DNA of 64,000 nt from Agarophyton chilense (taxonomy: Eukaryota; Rhodophyta; Florideophyceae; Gracilariales; Gracilariaceae): positions 1,426,001 through 1,490,000 of the forward strand of contig JARGXX010000071.1 of NCBI GenBank assembly GCA_030374765.1, written 5' to 3'. Of the stretch, positions 35,132-47,546 are shown in pieces (positions within the stretch are counted from its first letter, which is position 1; each line of letters begins with the position of its first letter). Position numbers and translations under genes: made by a program. The notes under the pieces are model-generated. The model worked only from the letters and a program-made list of their open reading frames with translations, did no database searches and was not told the DNA's origin.

Positions 35132-35560
35132 TTGCATATCGTTACCCAAGCGACTAAGAGACGTTTAACAAATCATTCTTTGAAGAGGAGGCGGGCCGCG
35201 AGGGCTTCTTCTGAAAGAGAAGCTGATTTTGTTTTCACGGAATGGAAGAAGAAGATTCTCCCAAAACCCAGCGCTCGACTGGAAACCGCCCAACAAGTAT
35301 ACAGTAAGATTGAACAGTTGGTGGGGCAGATAGCGCAAACTACTCGGTTTGCCAAGAAAAAGGTCGAAACTTCTAAGACTTTTGAAGTCGAAGACTGGAC
35401 GCGTAGTTAATGCAAAATGTGGGAGCACGGCGCGAACATTTGACCGTTCAACCGGAATTGAGACAAGAGATTTGGCTGTTGTGAGAAAATGGGGCACTTA
35501 AAGACCACTTGTTTGTCTAGAAGTAAGAAGGAAGACACTTGTGTCGCCCATTTGGAGGGC
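35132..35560 (+). pseudogene. Possible gag fragment of another retroelement
   Basis: A basic 92-codon frame ends in TAA at 35408. After a degenerate gap the same frame gives GCCEKMGHLKTTC (about 35474-35512), which resembles a CCHC knuckle with the first Cys out of place. This is a weak resemblance; it could be chance. Confidence 0.25.
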
Positions 35561-35625
35561 ACAATGACCGACTCGATCGATTACTTGAAACTAAAGAAAG
35601 TAGACCGAGTCCATCATTTCGCTGT

Positions 35626-35843
35626 TGTACAGGAGAGTACTGCGGAAGATTTTATTGCCTTCTCGAAGAGGAATGCCGATTGTGGAGCAAAACCCGGCGA
35701 CGGGAAGTGCTCTCAAGGTGTTCGAAGCCTTGCTCCCTGGAAGAGGCAGACTCAGAGACAGAGCCCTCCGTTCCACCCGTAGTGTGGGGTGTAACTCCCA
35801 CAAGGGATTCCAGCAGTACCGACGGAGGTGAGGGGTAGAAACC
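35626..35843 (-). repeat. LTR-like remnant D, part 1
   Basis: Begins TGTACAGG and carries the GGGGTGTAA motif that the A, B and C LTRs have 110-160 bp from their edge. Chromovirus C interrupts it after AAACC. The continuation is at 47547. Old and not well delimited. Confidence 0.4.
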
Positions 35844-36687
35844 TGTAGTGCAATGCCCGCGTGCGAGAAAACACCACGAAGACGCTCGGGATCTTCCTCC
35901 ACGGGGGTAGCTGAGCAGAAAAGAGCCCTCCCAGAGGTGACACGACTTAGCCGGGTTGTAAGGCCGGGGTCACCCGTCGTGACTTGCGCAGGGAGGTGAA
36001 GAAGGGCTCCTCTTGTGCGTGTGCCTCGGATTGAGGAAAAGATCCACACGGTGGCCGTGATCCGACGTGTCGGTACAGCCGCGGATAGCGGGATGCTACC
36101 CGTAATCGGGGAACGAGGAAAAGGAAAAATGGAAAGAGGGAGAAGGAGGGGGACGAGGGGCGATGGCACCGAGTCACGCGAGTGGCTCTGTATGATACGC
36201 CACAGCCGGAGACAACCCCTTAACAAGGCGAAACACAACAACAGTGGGAAAAACACTCCCAGCGATGGGTCTCTTTAGGCGGGCAATGGGGATGGTCAAC
36301 CCGAGTGCTACGCGCTACTCCTCGTGAGAGGTGATTAGCCCGCGTAGGCGGTAGAGACCAGAGCCAAACCCAGATCGGCAACCTTGGGGAAGATTGAGAT
36401 CGGGACCCTTGATGGGGGAGTTTACTGGTGCGGCGGCCACCACCGTCGCACTAAGTACTGTAGCTCCCCTAGTGTAATAACTAAATAGATAAATAAATAA
36501 ATAGATAGGGAGTTCCCATCCACCCACCTACTGTGGTCATAACTACACCTGCCAACCGTCCCACACGTGTAGACATTCCGGCATTCCGGTGAACGGTCAT
36601 AGACTGTACTCATATAATGAGCAAGTGCCGGATGTTCCGGGAAAATACAAAGGCCAAGAAAACCCCCTTCAGAGGGCGTGCACTTCG
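35844..36687 (-). repeat. Chromovirus C 3' LTR
   Basis: Plus-sense TGTAGTGC...CACTTCG; the last base is G where the 5' LTR has A, so the terminal CA (TG in element sense) is mutated. Flanked inside by TATCCCCCCTG, the complement of the polypurine tract. It would supply the upstream region of the antisense ORF that starts 98 bp away. Confidence 0.93.
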
Positions 36688-36784
36688 TATCCCCCCTGTA
36701 AGACCAGGGGAGTACCCGCAAAGCGGGACGGAGCGCAGTCTGAGAACTCCATAAAAGCGCGCCCTCTTCCGGTTCGCCGGCATC

Positions 36785-38629
36785 ATGTCTCCTTCCAACA
36801 ACTCTTCTGCCCCTGCAGCCCACCGACCTCAAGCGAGGAACACTTCTCCGACTTTGTCGCGCCACTCGTGGCAACAGCTTCCTGCTTCCGCGTTCACCCA
36901 TCCTCCTCAGAGGTTCGAACATCCGTGTTTGACGCACCTTCTTCCGACGCCGTCGGCTACACGACCAATGTCCCACGCCGATTCGAACAATCCAGCGCCT
37001 TCTCATCCGCGTGGCGGGTCCGCGCGAAGCGGTGAAACAACCACTCGGCAGTGGCCATTCCACGACTCCCTAGTAGGGCAAAACCCGAATACTCGGCGTG
37101 GCGCGTTTGTACTCCGCCGCGCGCCATGGTTTCACCCGACCGCAGTGCGGGACGAAGAACTCTTGTCCCAATACGTGGACGGAGCCGACACCCTTCCGGG
37201 GGATTTGCACTTCGCAGTGGTGGCCTCCTGGGACTGGCGCAATCGAGATGCCGTACCCATTCACCACATCCGGCGCAACCGGGGGGAATCCGCTGAGGCG
37301 GCGCACACTGCGTTCGTGCGGATCGCGTACCAGCGGCAAGGCCGGGCGCCGATTGACGCACTCATTACCCCATCCACGGGGTTCGATGTGGAATTCTACC
37401 GCACGGGCGGGGAGATTGGGTACTGTTCCCGCTTGGCGGAGTCGGAGACTTTCGCTTGGCGAAACATTCCTGTTGCCAGGCAAGAAGCAATGTGCTGGAC
37501 AAGGCCGCTCCTCCGTGCGGAGTTCCGCTATATGCCCCGGACGTACAGGTCGAACTTCTTGCAGAATTTCATCCGCTTCGAGCGGCGAGCGCGTTCCCGA
37601 TACGGGTATTTTGTCCCGTACCAGAACATCGAGGCTGAACGGATCGCACCCGCGCACAGACAAGGGCAGTATGTCCCCCTCCCACCGTGGTGGAGCCACT
37701 TCGAGGCGTGCCGGGGGTGCTATATTGAGCTGCCCCCGGTGTTCACCTACTTAGGGTCATACCTTCTCAGGGATCCCCAAGCGGGGCTGTGGTCGGTCGT
37801 GATAACCGAATGGGCCGTCCGCACCGCGGCATTTCTCCTCGCGGAGGTTTATGACCGATACCGGTTATGGTACGTTCAACCGCGCGTGCGGGCTGCCATG
37901 CGTCGCTTGGACATGCAAATCCCTCTTGGGGGTGTTACAAATTGCGAGGAGGTGGCGGCCCTACTCGGTTTCATCGATTCCGTGCATTGGGCCGAGGTAC
38001 CGCTTGAACAAAGCGGCCGCCACGATGGCGGAAGTGGCAGAAGTGGTCCCGGGCTAGGGAGGAATACCCCGCTTGCGGGCGACTTCATATACTTCGACCC
38101 GTGGGAGCTCCGGGAGGTAGGCCGCGAAGAGGCGAAAGAGTACCGGGCGAGCCCGAGAGTCATTCCTGCGGGGCACCCGCGAGGGTTCGTCGACGCCGAT
38201 GAGTATTATCGGGTGTACGATGAGAACGACCCCATGGTGGACAACGATCCGGACGGTCCGGCTAACGGCACTCCCTTCGGAGATGACGGGTATGAAGCGA
38301 GGGGCGATCCCGAGGGCATGGAAGGCGTGGAGGTCCCGGTCCGGGGCGTGGGTGCGGGTCGCACGGCTACGCCGGAAGAGTTTAGTCCTCCGCCAGAGGT
38401 TTCCCACCACGCGGCTTCGCCGGTTTCCCATGTTCCGAACCCTGGGCCCTCGTCGGCAGGAGCGGGCGAAGAGCCTGCTGCAGGTTTGGACGAGGGTGCG
38501 ATCGTCGCCAATTTCCTCCGAGGAGTGGGTCTGAGCGTGAACGACCCCTCCGGTGACCTTGCCGCGATGCGGGAGAAGCTTGTTACCCGCCTTGGCGGAG
38601 TTCCTCCCTCGGATGGGGGCGATCGCTAA
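36785..38629 (+). CDS. Antisense accessory ORF of chromovirus C (aORF-C)
   Basis: A 614-codon intact frame on the strand opposite to gag-pol, beginning 98 bp from the inner edge of the 3' LTR and ending tail-to-tail with pol. The first 110 residues are Pro/Ser/Arg-rich. Residues about 115-440 form a conserved Trp- and Arg-rich core (APWFHP, RPLLRAEFRY, RFERRARSRYG, ELPPVFTYLGS, FIDSVHW, GDFIYFDPWE) shared with aORF-A. The C-terminal 150 residues are acidic and Gly/Pro-rich and end in a short helical segment, NFLRGVGL, also echoed in aORF-A. No transmembrane segment and no known domain. Additional ORFs in antisense are known in some plant Ty3/gypsy lineages; whether this is related cannot be told here. 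Confidence 0.82.
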   Translation: MSPSNNSSAPAAHRPQARNTSPTLSRHSWQQLPASAFTHPPQRFEHPCLTHLLPTPSATRPMSHADSNNPAPSHPRGGSARSGETTTRQWPFHDSLVGQNPNTRRGAFVLRRAPWFHPTAVRDEELLSQYVDGADTLPGDLHFAVVASWDWRNRDAVPIHHIRRNRGESAEAAHTAFVRIAYQRQGRAPIDALITPSTGFDVEFYRTGGEIGYCSRLAESETFAWRNIPVARQEAMCWTRPLLRAEFRYMPRTYRSNFLQNFIRFERRARSRYGYFVPYQNIEAERIAPAHRQGQYVPLPPWWSHFEACRGCYIELPPVFTYLGSYLLRDPQAGLWSVVITEWAVRTAAFLLAEVYDRYRLWYVQPRVRAAMRRLDMQIPLGGVTNCEEVAALLGFIDSVHWAEVPLEQSGRHDGGSGRSGPGLGRNTPLAGDFIYFDPWELREVGREEAKEYRASPRVIPAGHPRGFVDADEYYRVYDENDPMVDNDPDGPANGTPFGDDGYEARGDPEGMEGVEVPVRGVGAGRTATPEEFSPPPEVSHHAASPVSHVPNPGPSSAGAGEEPAAGLDEGAIVANFLRGVGLSVNDPSGDLAAMREKLVTRLGGVPPSDGGDR

Positions 38630-39016
38630 CAGTCGGTCCCACCGGTTCGCGCAGCGAAGGCGCTCTTTGCGACATAGACGTAGTAAAAGTGACCGTTGTC
38701 TTAATTACCCCCCCATCTTCACGCGAAGCGCGGAAACATCCCCCGGGAATACGGGATGGCCATGGCCAATGAATATCCGGTCAACCGGTGGCTAGGTCCG
38801 CGGCGCGGTGAGCGGCTGGTTTTCCAGTGTAGTTTAGCAGCAGCACGAACAAAGCGAACGTCCATCCCGATGGGAAAACCGTGATCACGGGATTTAGCCA
38901 GTGTTCTGGATGAAAACCATCTAGTGTGGGTTGCCTGCCCTGCGAGGAGGAACAAAGGCTGCTCGTCTCCATTCCACCTTGGTGGTTGTTTCCGTGTGGA
39001 CGGGGATCTAACCAAC

Positions 39017-42000
39017 CTAGGCGTTACACAGCGTAGCTCGAATCGCGGTACCCGCTTGGCGGTGATATCGTACCACCTGGGAACGGAGAAAATGCTCGAT
39101 TGGCTCGTCGGAGTCAAACGCAGCATCGTATCCGTACCAACGGACGAGGTATTGTAAAGTCCCGCTCTCGTCGTACGAGTGCCCGAGGATTCGGTCGACC
39201 ACATACTCTTGTATGTATACTTCCCGGCCTTGCCGTGTGATGGTAACACCAGCCGAAGTCTCGGTGGGTTCCCCGCTGGGGTACTTCCCGTCGGACAGGC
39301 GTTCCGCGCTTTCCTCCCGGTACTCCGGTCGTACCGCGAGTCTGCGGTTATCCCGTCGTAAACTACCGCTATTGCGGGATAGCGTCTTTGCTGCAGCGGG
39401 TGTCTGCCGTGCACGCCGGGGTGTGGTCGGGTCACGTGCCGCCTGAGACGGATGGCGGGCACGTGCTGTGCGATCCGCCTCCCCAGCGGGGTCCGTGGCC
39501 CAGCGCGAGCGGGCTGACACTTCGCTCGCCGTGGGACGCCGCTCGGCGGGCGCCAGCTCTTCCCCTCGGGGGGTGTCGCCGTGATGCGCCGCGTGCGAGG
39601 TCTCAAAAAATACACCCTTTTTTGGGGCAGCATTTTTTGAAAAAATTGCTTTGCCATCGGGCGCCGCGCGCGAGCCCTCAAAAAATTCACCCTTTTTGGG
39701 GCCAGGATTTTTTTTCAAAAATCCTCCCTTTCCACGGGCAGACTTCCCATTTCCAACGTGCGCGTCTCTCGGCTCTGCCGGTACTTGACTCTCCCCAGCG
39801 CCAGGGTCGGCTGTAACGCTTTTCGTGCGTTCTCGTGATCGTGGCATGTGCTGCTCCGAGCGCACTCCTGTGCGAAGATGACGTCCGTCCGCGGCGGTAA
39901 TTTCCGGCGCGGCCGGTTGACCATTCACTTGACGTGTTCCATGACTTCGAACGTCCCCTGCGGGGCTGCGCGGGCCAAGTCCAGGCGTTGGCGTGCCCAC
40001 TGTGTCTGACTTTTCCGCACTGCGGATAGTTGCGTCCAGCTTCCCTTGTTCTTCAGACACTTTAAGGCGCGAGCCTTCCGTTAGCGACGGTGGGTGTTCC
40101 TGAGAACCAAATGTGGCTTCATCGTCGCGTGCCGCGTTCGCGGGAGCGGGCGTAGCTTCTGGCGGGATGCCCGATTGAGTAGAGCTGCGTGACATCCGTT
40201 GCGACGGCGAAGATTGCTCCGAACGGAGGTGTCCCTCCCCCTCCCGAGGTGGAGCCACGGAGGGCAGCGAGCGAACCGCATGGCGGGAGTAGATCCCCGG
40301 TCGAGTGAGACCGGTTGTTGGCTGGCGAGAAAAGCCAGCCGGTGCCGGCACAGTCGGCAGGCCATCTACTAGGTATGGTAGGTCCGAGAATCCCCGGGTG
40401 GGGTGAGACAGAACGCTGGGGCGTTCAAGTGCCGGGGTACCCGGTGTTGCTGATGTCGTTGGAACCCCCGAGTCCTGCTCTGCAGGTGGTTGTAAAATAA
40501 CCTCAGGAGAGGCAGGCGGAGCCAAGGTAACCCTGTCACGGGAGAGTCGTTCGTGATTGTCTCCCATTTCTACGACGACCGTTGTCGGTGTGACCGAGAT
40601 AACCTTGAATGGTCCGTCCGCCACAGGCGAGAGCTTATGGCGTTTCTCCCTTTCGGGGTTATAGTATTCCTTACGTACGAACACGCGGTCGCCAGCCTTC
40701 AATGGGTGGGGGCGCTCCCGCCGTAGACGGAGATCAAAATCCCGCTTGTAGGCGGCTTGGGCGCGTGCCATTGCCTTCCGTGCGGCCGGTACCAGCTTGG
40801 TCAGCCATGTTTTCCAGCGTTGCCGGAAGTCACCCACTGATGGGAAGGAGTCCAGCGTAGCTTGGGGTTCGAGGGCCACTGGTGGTGGGGTCCTCGACAA
40901 CACCAATTGGAATGGGGAAACCCCGGTAGTCCGGTGCACTTGCGTATTATACGCGAAGGTGATAGCGTCCGTGTATAAGTCCCAAGTTTTTGGGTGGTCA
41001 GCGACGTAGGAGCGGAGCGAAGCCAGCATGGTCCGGTTAAACCGTTCAACTTGCCCATTACATTGGGGATGGTAAGTCGTCGTAAACAGGTTTTTGACAT
41101 CCAGGATGCGGCAGACATCCTGGAAGAGCCGCGACGCAAACTGCTTTCCGTTATCGGACAATAACTCCACAGGAGGGCCATAAACGAAGATCCAGTGCGT
41201 GACGAAAGCTTCCGCCACGGTGTAGGCCGTAATCCTCCGTAGAGGGACTGTCCGAACCAGCTTCGAGAAGCGATCCGTGATAACGAGTAGGAACTTCTTC
41301 CCACGCTTCGTGGCGACTAATGGCCCGAGGATGTCGATAGCGACAAATTCGAGGGGCGCCCTTGCGGGGAATAGGTGCAACTTCTTCGCGTTCCGACGGA
41401 GTTTGACCCGGTTCTTGGCACATTGCGTGCAGAAGCACACAGTTGCATAGCAATCAACCGCCATTGCGGGCCAGTAGAAGTCTCTTCTGAGGGTGAGGTA
41501 GAGTTTTCTTCCGCCGGCATGGCCGCTGACTTTCGCAAAGTGCGAGAGGTGTAGTACCCTTGTCTGCAAGGAGTGTGGCACCACGACTTGTGGGGTGTTT
41601 TCGACGGTACGGATTAGGTAACCGACGTCATTTACCTCAAACGGGAGGGTTTCACCACCGTTAAGGCGGGCGCGTACTTACGCGCAAAACGGGTCTGCAA
41701 ACTGCTCTCGGATCAGTTCCTCCGGTTGGATGGGTACGAAATTTCCCGGTACGGGGTTCTTCGTGGGGTCCTCGCTCGAAGCGAGGATAGCGTCAAATTC
41801 AGCGTCTGTTTCCCAGTCATTTGTCCACTCAGGATCACTCGGGTCCGGCGCTGCCGGTTTCGGTTCCTCCATTGTGAAGCATGGTATATCGTCATCCTCC
41901 GTTGGGAGTGCCTCCCCATTCGTGGGTAACCGGGACAGGGCGTCGGCCTGAGTGTTTTGCGCTCCTTTCTTGTATACGACCTCGAAGTCGTATTCCGCTA

Positions 42001-44440
42001 GGCGGAGCCTCCACCGCATGAGGCGGCCCGATGGGTCGGAGATGTTCATCAACCACCTCAATGAGGAGTGATCCGTGTAAACGGTGAAGTAAACGCCTAG
42101 AAGGTAGGGACGGAGCGTGCTGAGTGCCCATACTACGGCTAGGCATTCCTTCTCCGAGACGGAGTAATTCCGTTCGTGCACGTTGAGTGAGCGTGACCAA
42201 TACCCGATTGGATGGCGTTCCCCGTCTGGGGTTGTTTGGAAAAGAGCGCAACCAACTTGGTAGTCGCTCGAATCCGTATCCACCGAGTACGGAAGGTCCG
42301 GTTGGGGCAACGATAGGATCGGCGCTGAGGTGACAGCCTCCTTTAAGGAGTTAAAGGCATCCGCCTGGGGGCTGTCAGGGGGTCCAGTTTTGGCGGTTGG
42401 CCCTTCCGCAACAGGGCATTCAGCGGCGCTGCAGTGTCCGAAAAGTTCGGGATGAACCGTCGGTAGACGTTGACAAGTCCTAAGAAGGAGCGGAGCTCCG
42501 TTTGCGTCCTAGGTTGTTTTGCCTCTACGAGGGATTTAACTCGAGCCTTCTCGATCATGAGCTGCCCTGGGCGGATAATGTGCCCAAGGTACTTCACGGT
42601 GTCCGTGAAAAACTCGCACTTCCTCAGCTTGAGGGTAATCCCAGCATCCCGTAACACGGTGAGAACGTCCCTTACATGGGTGAGATGGTCCTCGAGATTA
42701 TCTGAGAAGACGATGATGTCATCCAGATAAACGAGACACGTCCGCCACTTAAAGCGGTTGAGCAGGATGTCAATCGCTCGTTGAAATGTGGCCGGGGCGT
42801 TGGTGAGGCCGAAAGGCATCCGCTTGAAGCGGTACGATCCTGCGTGGCAGACAAAGGCGGTCTTGTCGCGATCGCTCTCCCGAACGGGAACTTGCCAATA
42901 CCCCCAATTTGCATCCAACGCCGTGAACACGGTTGCTCTCCCAAGGGAGTCAATACATTTGTCCATACGAGGGATGGGATACCTATCCCGTACCGTGACG
43001 GCATGGAGCCGACGATAATCGATACAGAAACGCCAGGTTCCGTCGCTCTTGAGAACCAGGACCACTGGGGAAGCCCACGGCGATTGAGCCGGTTCTATCA
43101 CTCCGGCTCGGAGCATTTTCTCCACTTGGAGCTGTTCCTCCTCGCGAGCCTTTGGGCCTGCCCTGTAAGGGGGTTGCGAGCAAGGAAGTGAGTTCGGCAG
43201 CAAATCTATCCGATGTTCCGTCGTGTTAATCTCTCCTAAGGAGCCATCCCACATAGTGGTAAATTCTCGCAACATGCCTCGTAGCCGTTCGCGATGCGAG
43301 TCTGGCACGTGGCCGAGGTTAAGGTTCTCCAGCGCCTTCAGGGCATCGGTTTCCCTGGTGTCTTCGGGCTCTGGTAATCCTGTAACAGGCAGTGACTCCG
43401 AGTTTTTCGGCGTGGCGGACTCCGCTCCCCCCTTCCCAGACGAAGAGACGACGTCGTCGGTGCGGTCGTCCTTGGGGACTGAGATCCCGAGAACATCGGC
43501 GGCGGTGGTCTTCGTCGGAAGCATGGCCAATGGGTGCGGGGTGACCGAGCCAATTACTTGGTTCTTCACCAGATACTGGGGGGTACTGCCAAGGTTGGCG
43601 ACTAGGAGCCGGAAGGGTACATCCGAAGTCACATTGAAAATTCCGTTTGCGACGGCCAATTGATATTTCTCGTACAACGAGGCAAGGGGTTGGATAACCC
43701 GGAGACCGTGTTGACGGGGATTGACCTGCACCATAACCTGAATCTCAGGAGGTATCGCAACCGATACAGCAACACGAAGCTTGGGAGACTCCCGCTGGGC
43801 GTGTGGCGGTTCTTGCGCAGCAGGTAACGGTACTTGCTTTGGCGATGCCCGCTTCGGCGGTTTCCGAACTATGGCGACGGTGGAGCCGTCGTCGAGTTCG
43901 ATTATCCTCTGACGGGGTCTGATGGCCTCGACAAACCTGTCGCAGTAGTCACAGCCCAGTCTTACTGGGGTAGCCAGGGTGAGGCACACCACGAAGTCGA
44001 GCTTCACAACCGAGGTGCCCAGCGTCAAGACCCAAGTGATGGTCCCTACCGTTTTCAACGGGTTATTATTCGCATCCGCGACGTCGGGAACCGCTTCGGA
44101 GCGAATGTGAGACCGCAGTAGCGGGGGTAAAGCACTCTCGACGATGAAGTTCGGGCCAGCACCTGTATCCAGGACTGTTAAGTATCTCACCAAAAACCGG
44201 GGGCTCAGGCCAAGGTCGGCGTAAACTTTATAGTTTCGCTTGGCGATCACCATGACTCGATCCGGGATCCGGTTATTCTTCACCCGTATCCACGGTCGAC
44301 GCAAAACACCGAGGTGTTCCGAGTCTGCGTCAGCGGTGTCCTTCCTCGAGAGGATCTTCACCGGGGAGCGAGGCGATGACGCCTTGGGCGTCAACAGTCT
44401 CGATTCTGAGGACGCCCCTCCAGAAGAGGAGACTCCCCCA
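39017..44440 (-). pseudogene. pol: Chromovirus C pol (PR-RT-RH-IN-chromodomain), two breaks
   Basis: In the -1 frame after gag. Protease DTGAGPNF (about 44150-44175), RT with DYRRLHAV and YLDD (about 42735), then a frameshift near 42350; RNase H with DTDSSDYQVGCALF and TDHSSLRW; TAA 41678-41680; integrase with H..H and C..C finger, AIDIL, SDNGKQF, QVERFN; a long linker; and a chromodomain (YVVDRILGH...YLVRWYGY) ending near 39060. In the chromodomain the usual TWEP is SDEP, so an aromatic cage residue is absent. The linker contains two copies of a PKKG.FFE unit (39600-39720). The 3' frame (39017-41584, 855 codons) is open throughout. Confidence 0.93.
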
Positions 44441-44441
44441 A

Positions 44442-46576
44442 TTAGTTTTCCTGAGCGGGATCCGCTTGCGGCGGTTGCTCAGGGTCCTCGACCACCAAGG
44501 CATTAGCCCGTTGATCGCGGTTTCCCGCATTAGCGGCGTTTGGACCGCCAATGGCGGGTGGACCGTTGTCGTGCGGGGCCTGTCTAGCCGGTTGTACCGG
44601 AACATACCTTGCAGAGGTGGCGGTGGGCAGGGCGAGCGAAAAGTCCGTTTTAGCGCGGAGGTATGAAGAGACGGGCACGGTTTGCTTCTCCTGCGGCGTC
44701 AGGGCCTCATAATTCCCCACCACTTTGGGCATATCCCTCAGAGAGAGGAGACACTGGGGTGAGGTGTGGCCGTGCAAATAGCAAAGGTGGCAGATGAGTG
44801 CCGGCCTCGGCCGCGGGTTTGCATTCCGATTATCGGCAAAACGCACCGCTTGGCGGGTATCCATCCATCCTGGCCGTTGGAAACGAGTTTGACCTCCCGC
44901 ATGCGGGACTCTTGGCGGCGGAACACGGCTGTTCCCCGCATACAGAAGCGAGCCCTGCTGTGTGGTGTCAAACGAATCCGTCGTAGACGGCAAGTCCGTG
45001 GTCGGGATAGAGATCCCATCCTCGTGGGCGAGTTGCACGTTGTCGTACCCCTGCAGGGGCTTGTCATCCGCTAAAAGAGAGAAGGATGGAGAGCGGTCCT
45101 CCACCAACAATGCCTTGGTAGGCTTCAACCTCGCTTGAGGAACGCGTGCACGCAGTGCGTCAGCCTCCGCCTTGGCGGTTTGGATAAGCTCGAGATAGGT
45201 GATTCTCGGCTTATCCTCCCGGCGACGGGCCACGAGTATTTTGATGGCGGGGTTGAGCCCGTCGATAAACATCGTGCAGCGCTCCCTGGCGGGATAAACG
45301 TTCCCACAACGGTGGAAGGCCTTGTTGAGGCGTACCGAATACTCGGTTTCCGTCTCGCCTTGGCGTTGACGTGTATCTCGCAGGGCGAGGATCGCGGAAT
45401 GAAATGCTTCATTCGTCGCGTATGACCTCAGTAGATACTGGACGGCTTCGGGCCAACAGGAAACTTAACAGAGGTGTATTGGTCTTCGGCCATCCCCCGT
45501 AGGAAGAACGGTAACGCGATATAGGCTTGCCCTTCGTTCATGCCTAATATATCGGCTTCCGCTACAAAGCGGGCGAGGAAATCTAATACCAGGATTGGAT
45601 CCTCTCCAGAAAAAGTCTGGTTCCGCAGGGAAAGCTGCATCCGTTTGATGCAGTCCTTCACCCTTCCCGTGCCACGGGGTGTACGGTCCAGCGAGGAATC
45701 CTCCAGCCGGTAGTACCGGTACGAGAGCAACTTCCGAAACTTCGGGTCGGTGGGTTTCAGCTGCTTTAACCCAGAATGCTTCCGGCCTTTCTGCCGCGAC
45801 CGAATCGCACCTTAGGTGGCTGAGGACCGCTTGGAGCGGGAAGAGCGAGTGGGGCGCTCATTCTCCGAGGAGGAGTCCGTCGAGTTGGACCTCTCGGACC
45901 TGCTCCTACCAGAATCCGACGAGTCGGTGTCGGAGTCCGGGTACTTTCCCTTCCGCTTCCGGCGGTTCCTGCTGTTGCCGGCATGCTCGTCACGATGCGA
46001 CACAGCGACCGGCTTTGCCGGAGTATCATTGTCCATCAAGATGGTCTGTTCCGATGTCTCCAGGCGTGCGCGAACCCGATTGAATCGGTCATCAATTCCT
46101 TCAACAAAGGCAGGGGGTCTACCCAAACACTCCAACATTTCGTTGACATCCTCTCGTAAAGTACGGAGATCCTCAACAGTGCCCTTTGCAGGGGAGTTCT
46201 CCACGATCTCGCGGAGGGCCTTGAATTCCCCAACAAGGGCGTTGTGGGCGGTACGCAGGGTGCGCACCTGATCCTCCAGGGAGGGACCCCGGGGGTTGTC
46301 GCCAACGTTTGCGGTAGGCAGGGGCACCGCAGCTGCGGGTTCTAACCGGGACACGGGAGGTGCGCAGGCAGCAGCCGAAGGAGCCTCACCGTCCATAACA
46401 GGTTATGACGACGGGGGCAAAGGAAGGTTCCGGGATTCCCGGTTGCGGCTCGAAAGTCGAGAGCCACTACCCGTCACGGGGATGCGCGAGACGAAGGGGT
46501 CGTCTGCGCGGTCCGAACCGGTTCGGGACCGACTTCGAGTGACGGCCCCATCGGTTTCATTGGGCTTCCGATTCAT
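44442..46576 (-). pseudogene. gag: Chromovirus C gag, broken
   Basis: From ATG 46576 (MNRKPNETDGAV) to TAA 44442-44444. In-frame stops near 46410 and at 45812-45814, and a small deletion with frame change near 45465. Contains a Ser/Asp-rich stretch, YRYYRLEDSSLDRTPRG, LDFLARFVAEADILGMNEG, FIDGLNPAIKILVARRRED and the CCHC knuckle CHLCYLHGHTSPQC. Close to B gag. Ends GGAAAAC-TAA. Confidence 0.9.
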
Positions 46577-46695
46577 CGGCGGTTACCCTTGAGAGGGATG
46601 AGAAAAACGGAACTTTCCGGGTCAACACAGACAAGACCTCAAAAGAGGGAAACACACAAGTGGAACTCCTTTCTTTCTAAGTCGGGAGACCACTT

Positions 46696-47546
46696 TGTAG
46701 TGCAATGCCCGCGTGCGGGAAAACACCACGAAGACGCTCGGGATCTTCCTCCACGGGGGTAGCTGAGCGGAAAAGAGCCCTCCCAGAGGTGACACGACTT
46801 AGCCGGGTTGTAAGGCCGGGGTCACCCGTCGCGACTTGCGCAGGGAGGTGAAGAAGGGCTCCTCTTGTGCGTGTGCCTCGGATTGAGGAAAAGGTCCACA
46901 CGGTGGCCGTGATCCGACGTGTCGGTACAGCCGCGGATAGCGGGATGCTACCCGTAATCGGGGAACGAGGAAAAGGAAAAAGGGAAAGAGGGAGAAGGAG
47001 GGGGACGAGGGGCGATGGCACCGAGTCACGCGAGTGGCTCTGTATGATACGCCACAGCCGGAGACAACCCCTTAACAAGGCGAAACACAACAACAGTGGG
47101 AAAAACACTCCCAGCGATGGGTCTCTTTAGGCGGGCAAGGGGGATGGTCAACCCGAGTGCTACGCGCTACTCCTCGTGAGAGGTGATTAGCCCGCGTAGG
47201 CGGTAGAGACCAGAGCCAAACCCAGATCGGCAACCTTGGGGAAGATTGAGATCGGGACCCTTGATGGGGGAGTTTACTGGTGCGGCGGCCACCACCGTCG
47301 CACTAAGTACTGTAGCTCCCCTAGTGTAATAACTAAATAAAAAAATAGATAAATAAATAAATAGATAGGGAGTTCCCATCCACCCACCTACTGTGGTCAT
47401 AACTACACCTGCCAACCGTCCCACACGTGTAGACATTCCGACATTCCGGTGAACGGTCATAGACTGTACTCATATAATGAGCAAGTGCCGGATGTTCCGG
47501 AAAAATACAAAGGCCAAGAAACCCCCTTCAGAGGGCGTGCACTTCA
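46696..47546 (-). repeat. Chromovirus C 5' LTR
   Basis: 851 bp, TGTAGTGC...GCACTTCA. Next to it inside (46678-46693) is the primer-binding site, minus-strand TGGTCTCCCGACTTAG, the same as in A. Confidence 0.95.

Larger units (their letters stand above)
35844..47546 (-). mobile_element. Chromovirus C, full length
   Basis: Ty3/gypsy element on the minus strand with LTRs of 844 and 851 bp and a perfect 5-bp duplication AAACC (35839-35843 and 47547-47551). Element order: 5' LTR (46696-47546), primer site, gag, pol with chromodomain, antisense ORF, polypurine run GGGGGGATA, 3' LTR (35844-36687). The two LTRs are almost identical, the main difference being an 8-bp or so expansion in an AT-rich repeat near 47335, so the insertion is recent. 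Gag and pol carry a few breaks while the antisense ORF and the integrase-chromodomain part are intact. Confidence 0.95.

Noticed and set aside
36315-37063. Minus-strand frames across the C 3' LTR and the start of the antisense ORF
   Set aside because: Shadows of the LTR and of the aORF-C coding strand. The plus-strand frame has the homologue in A.
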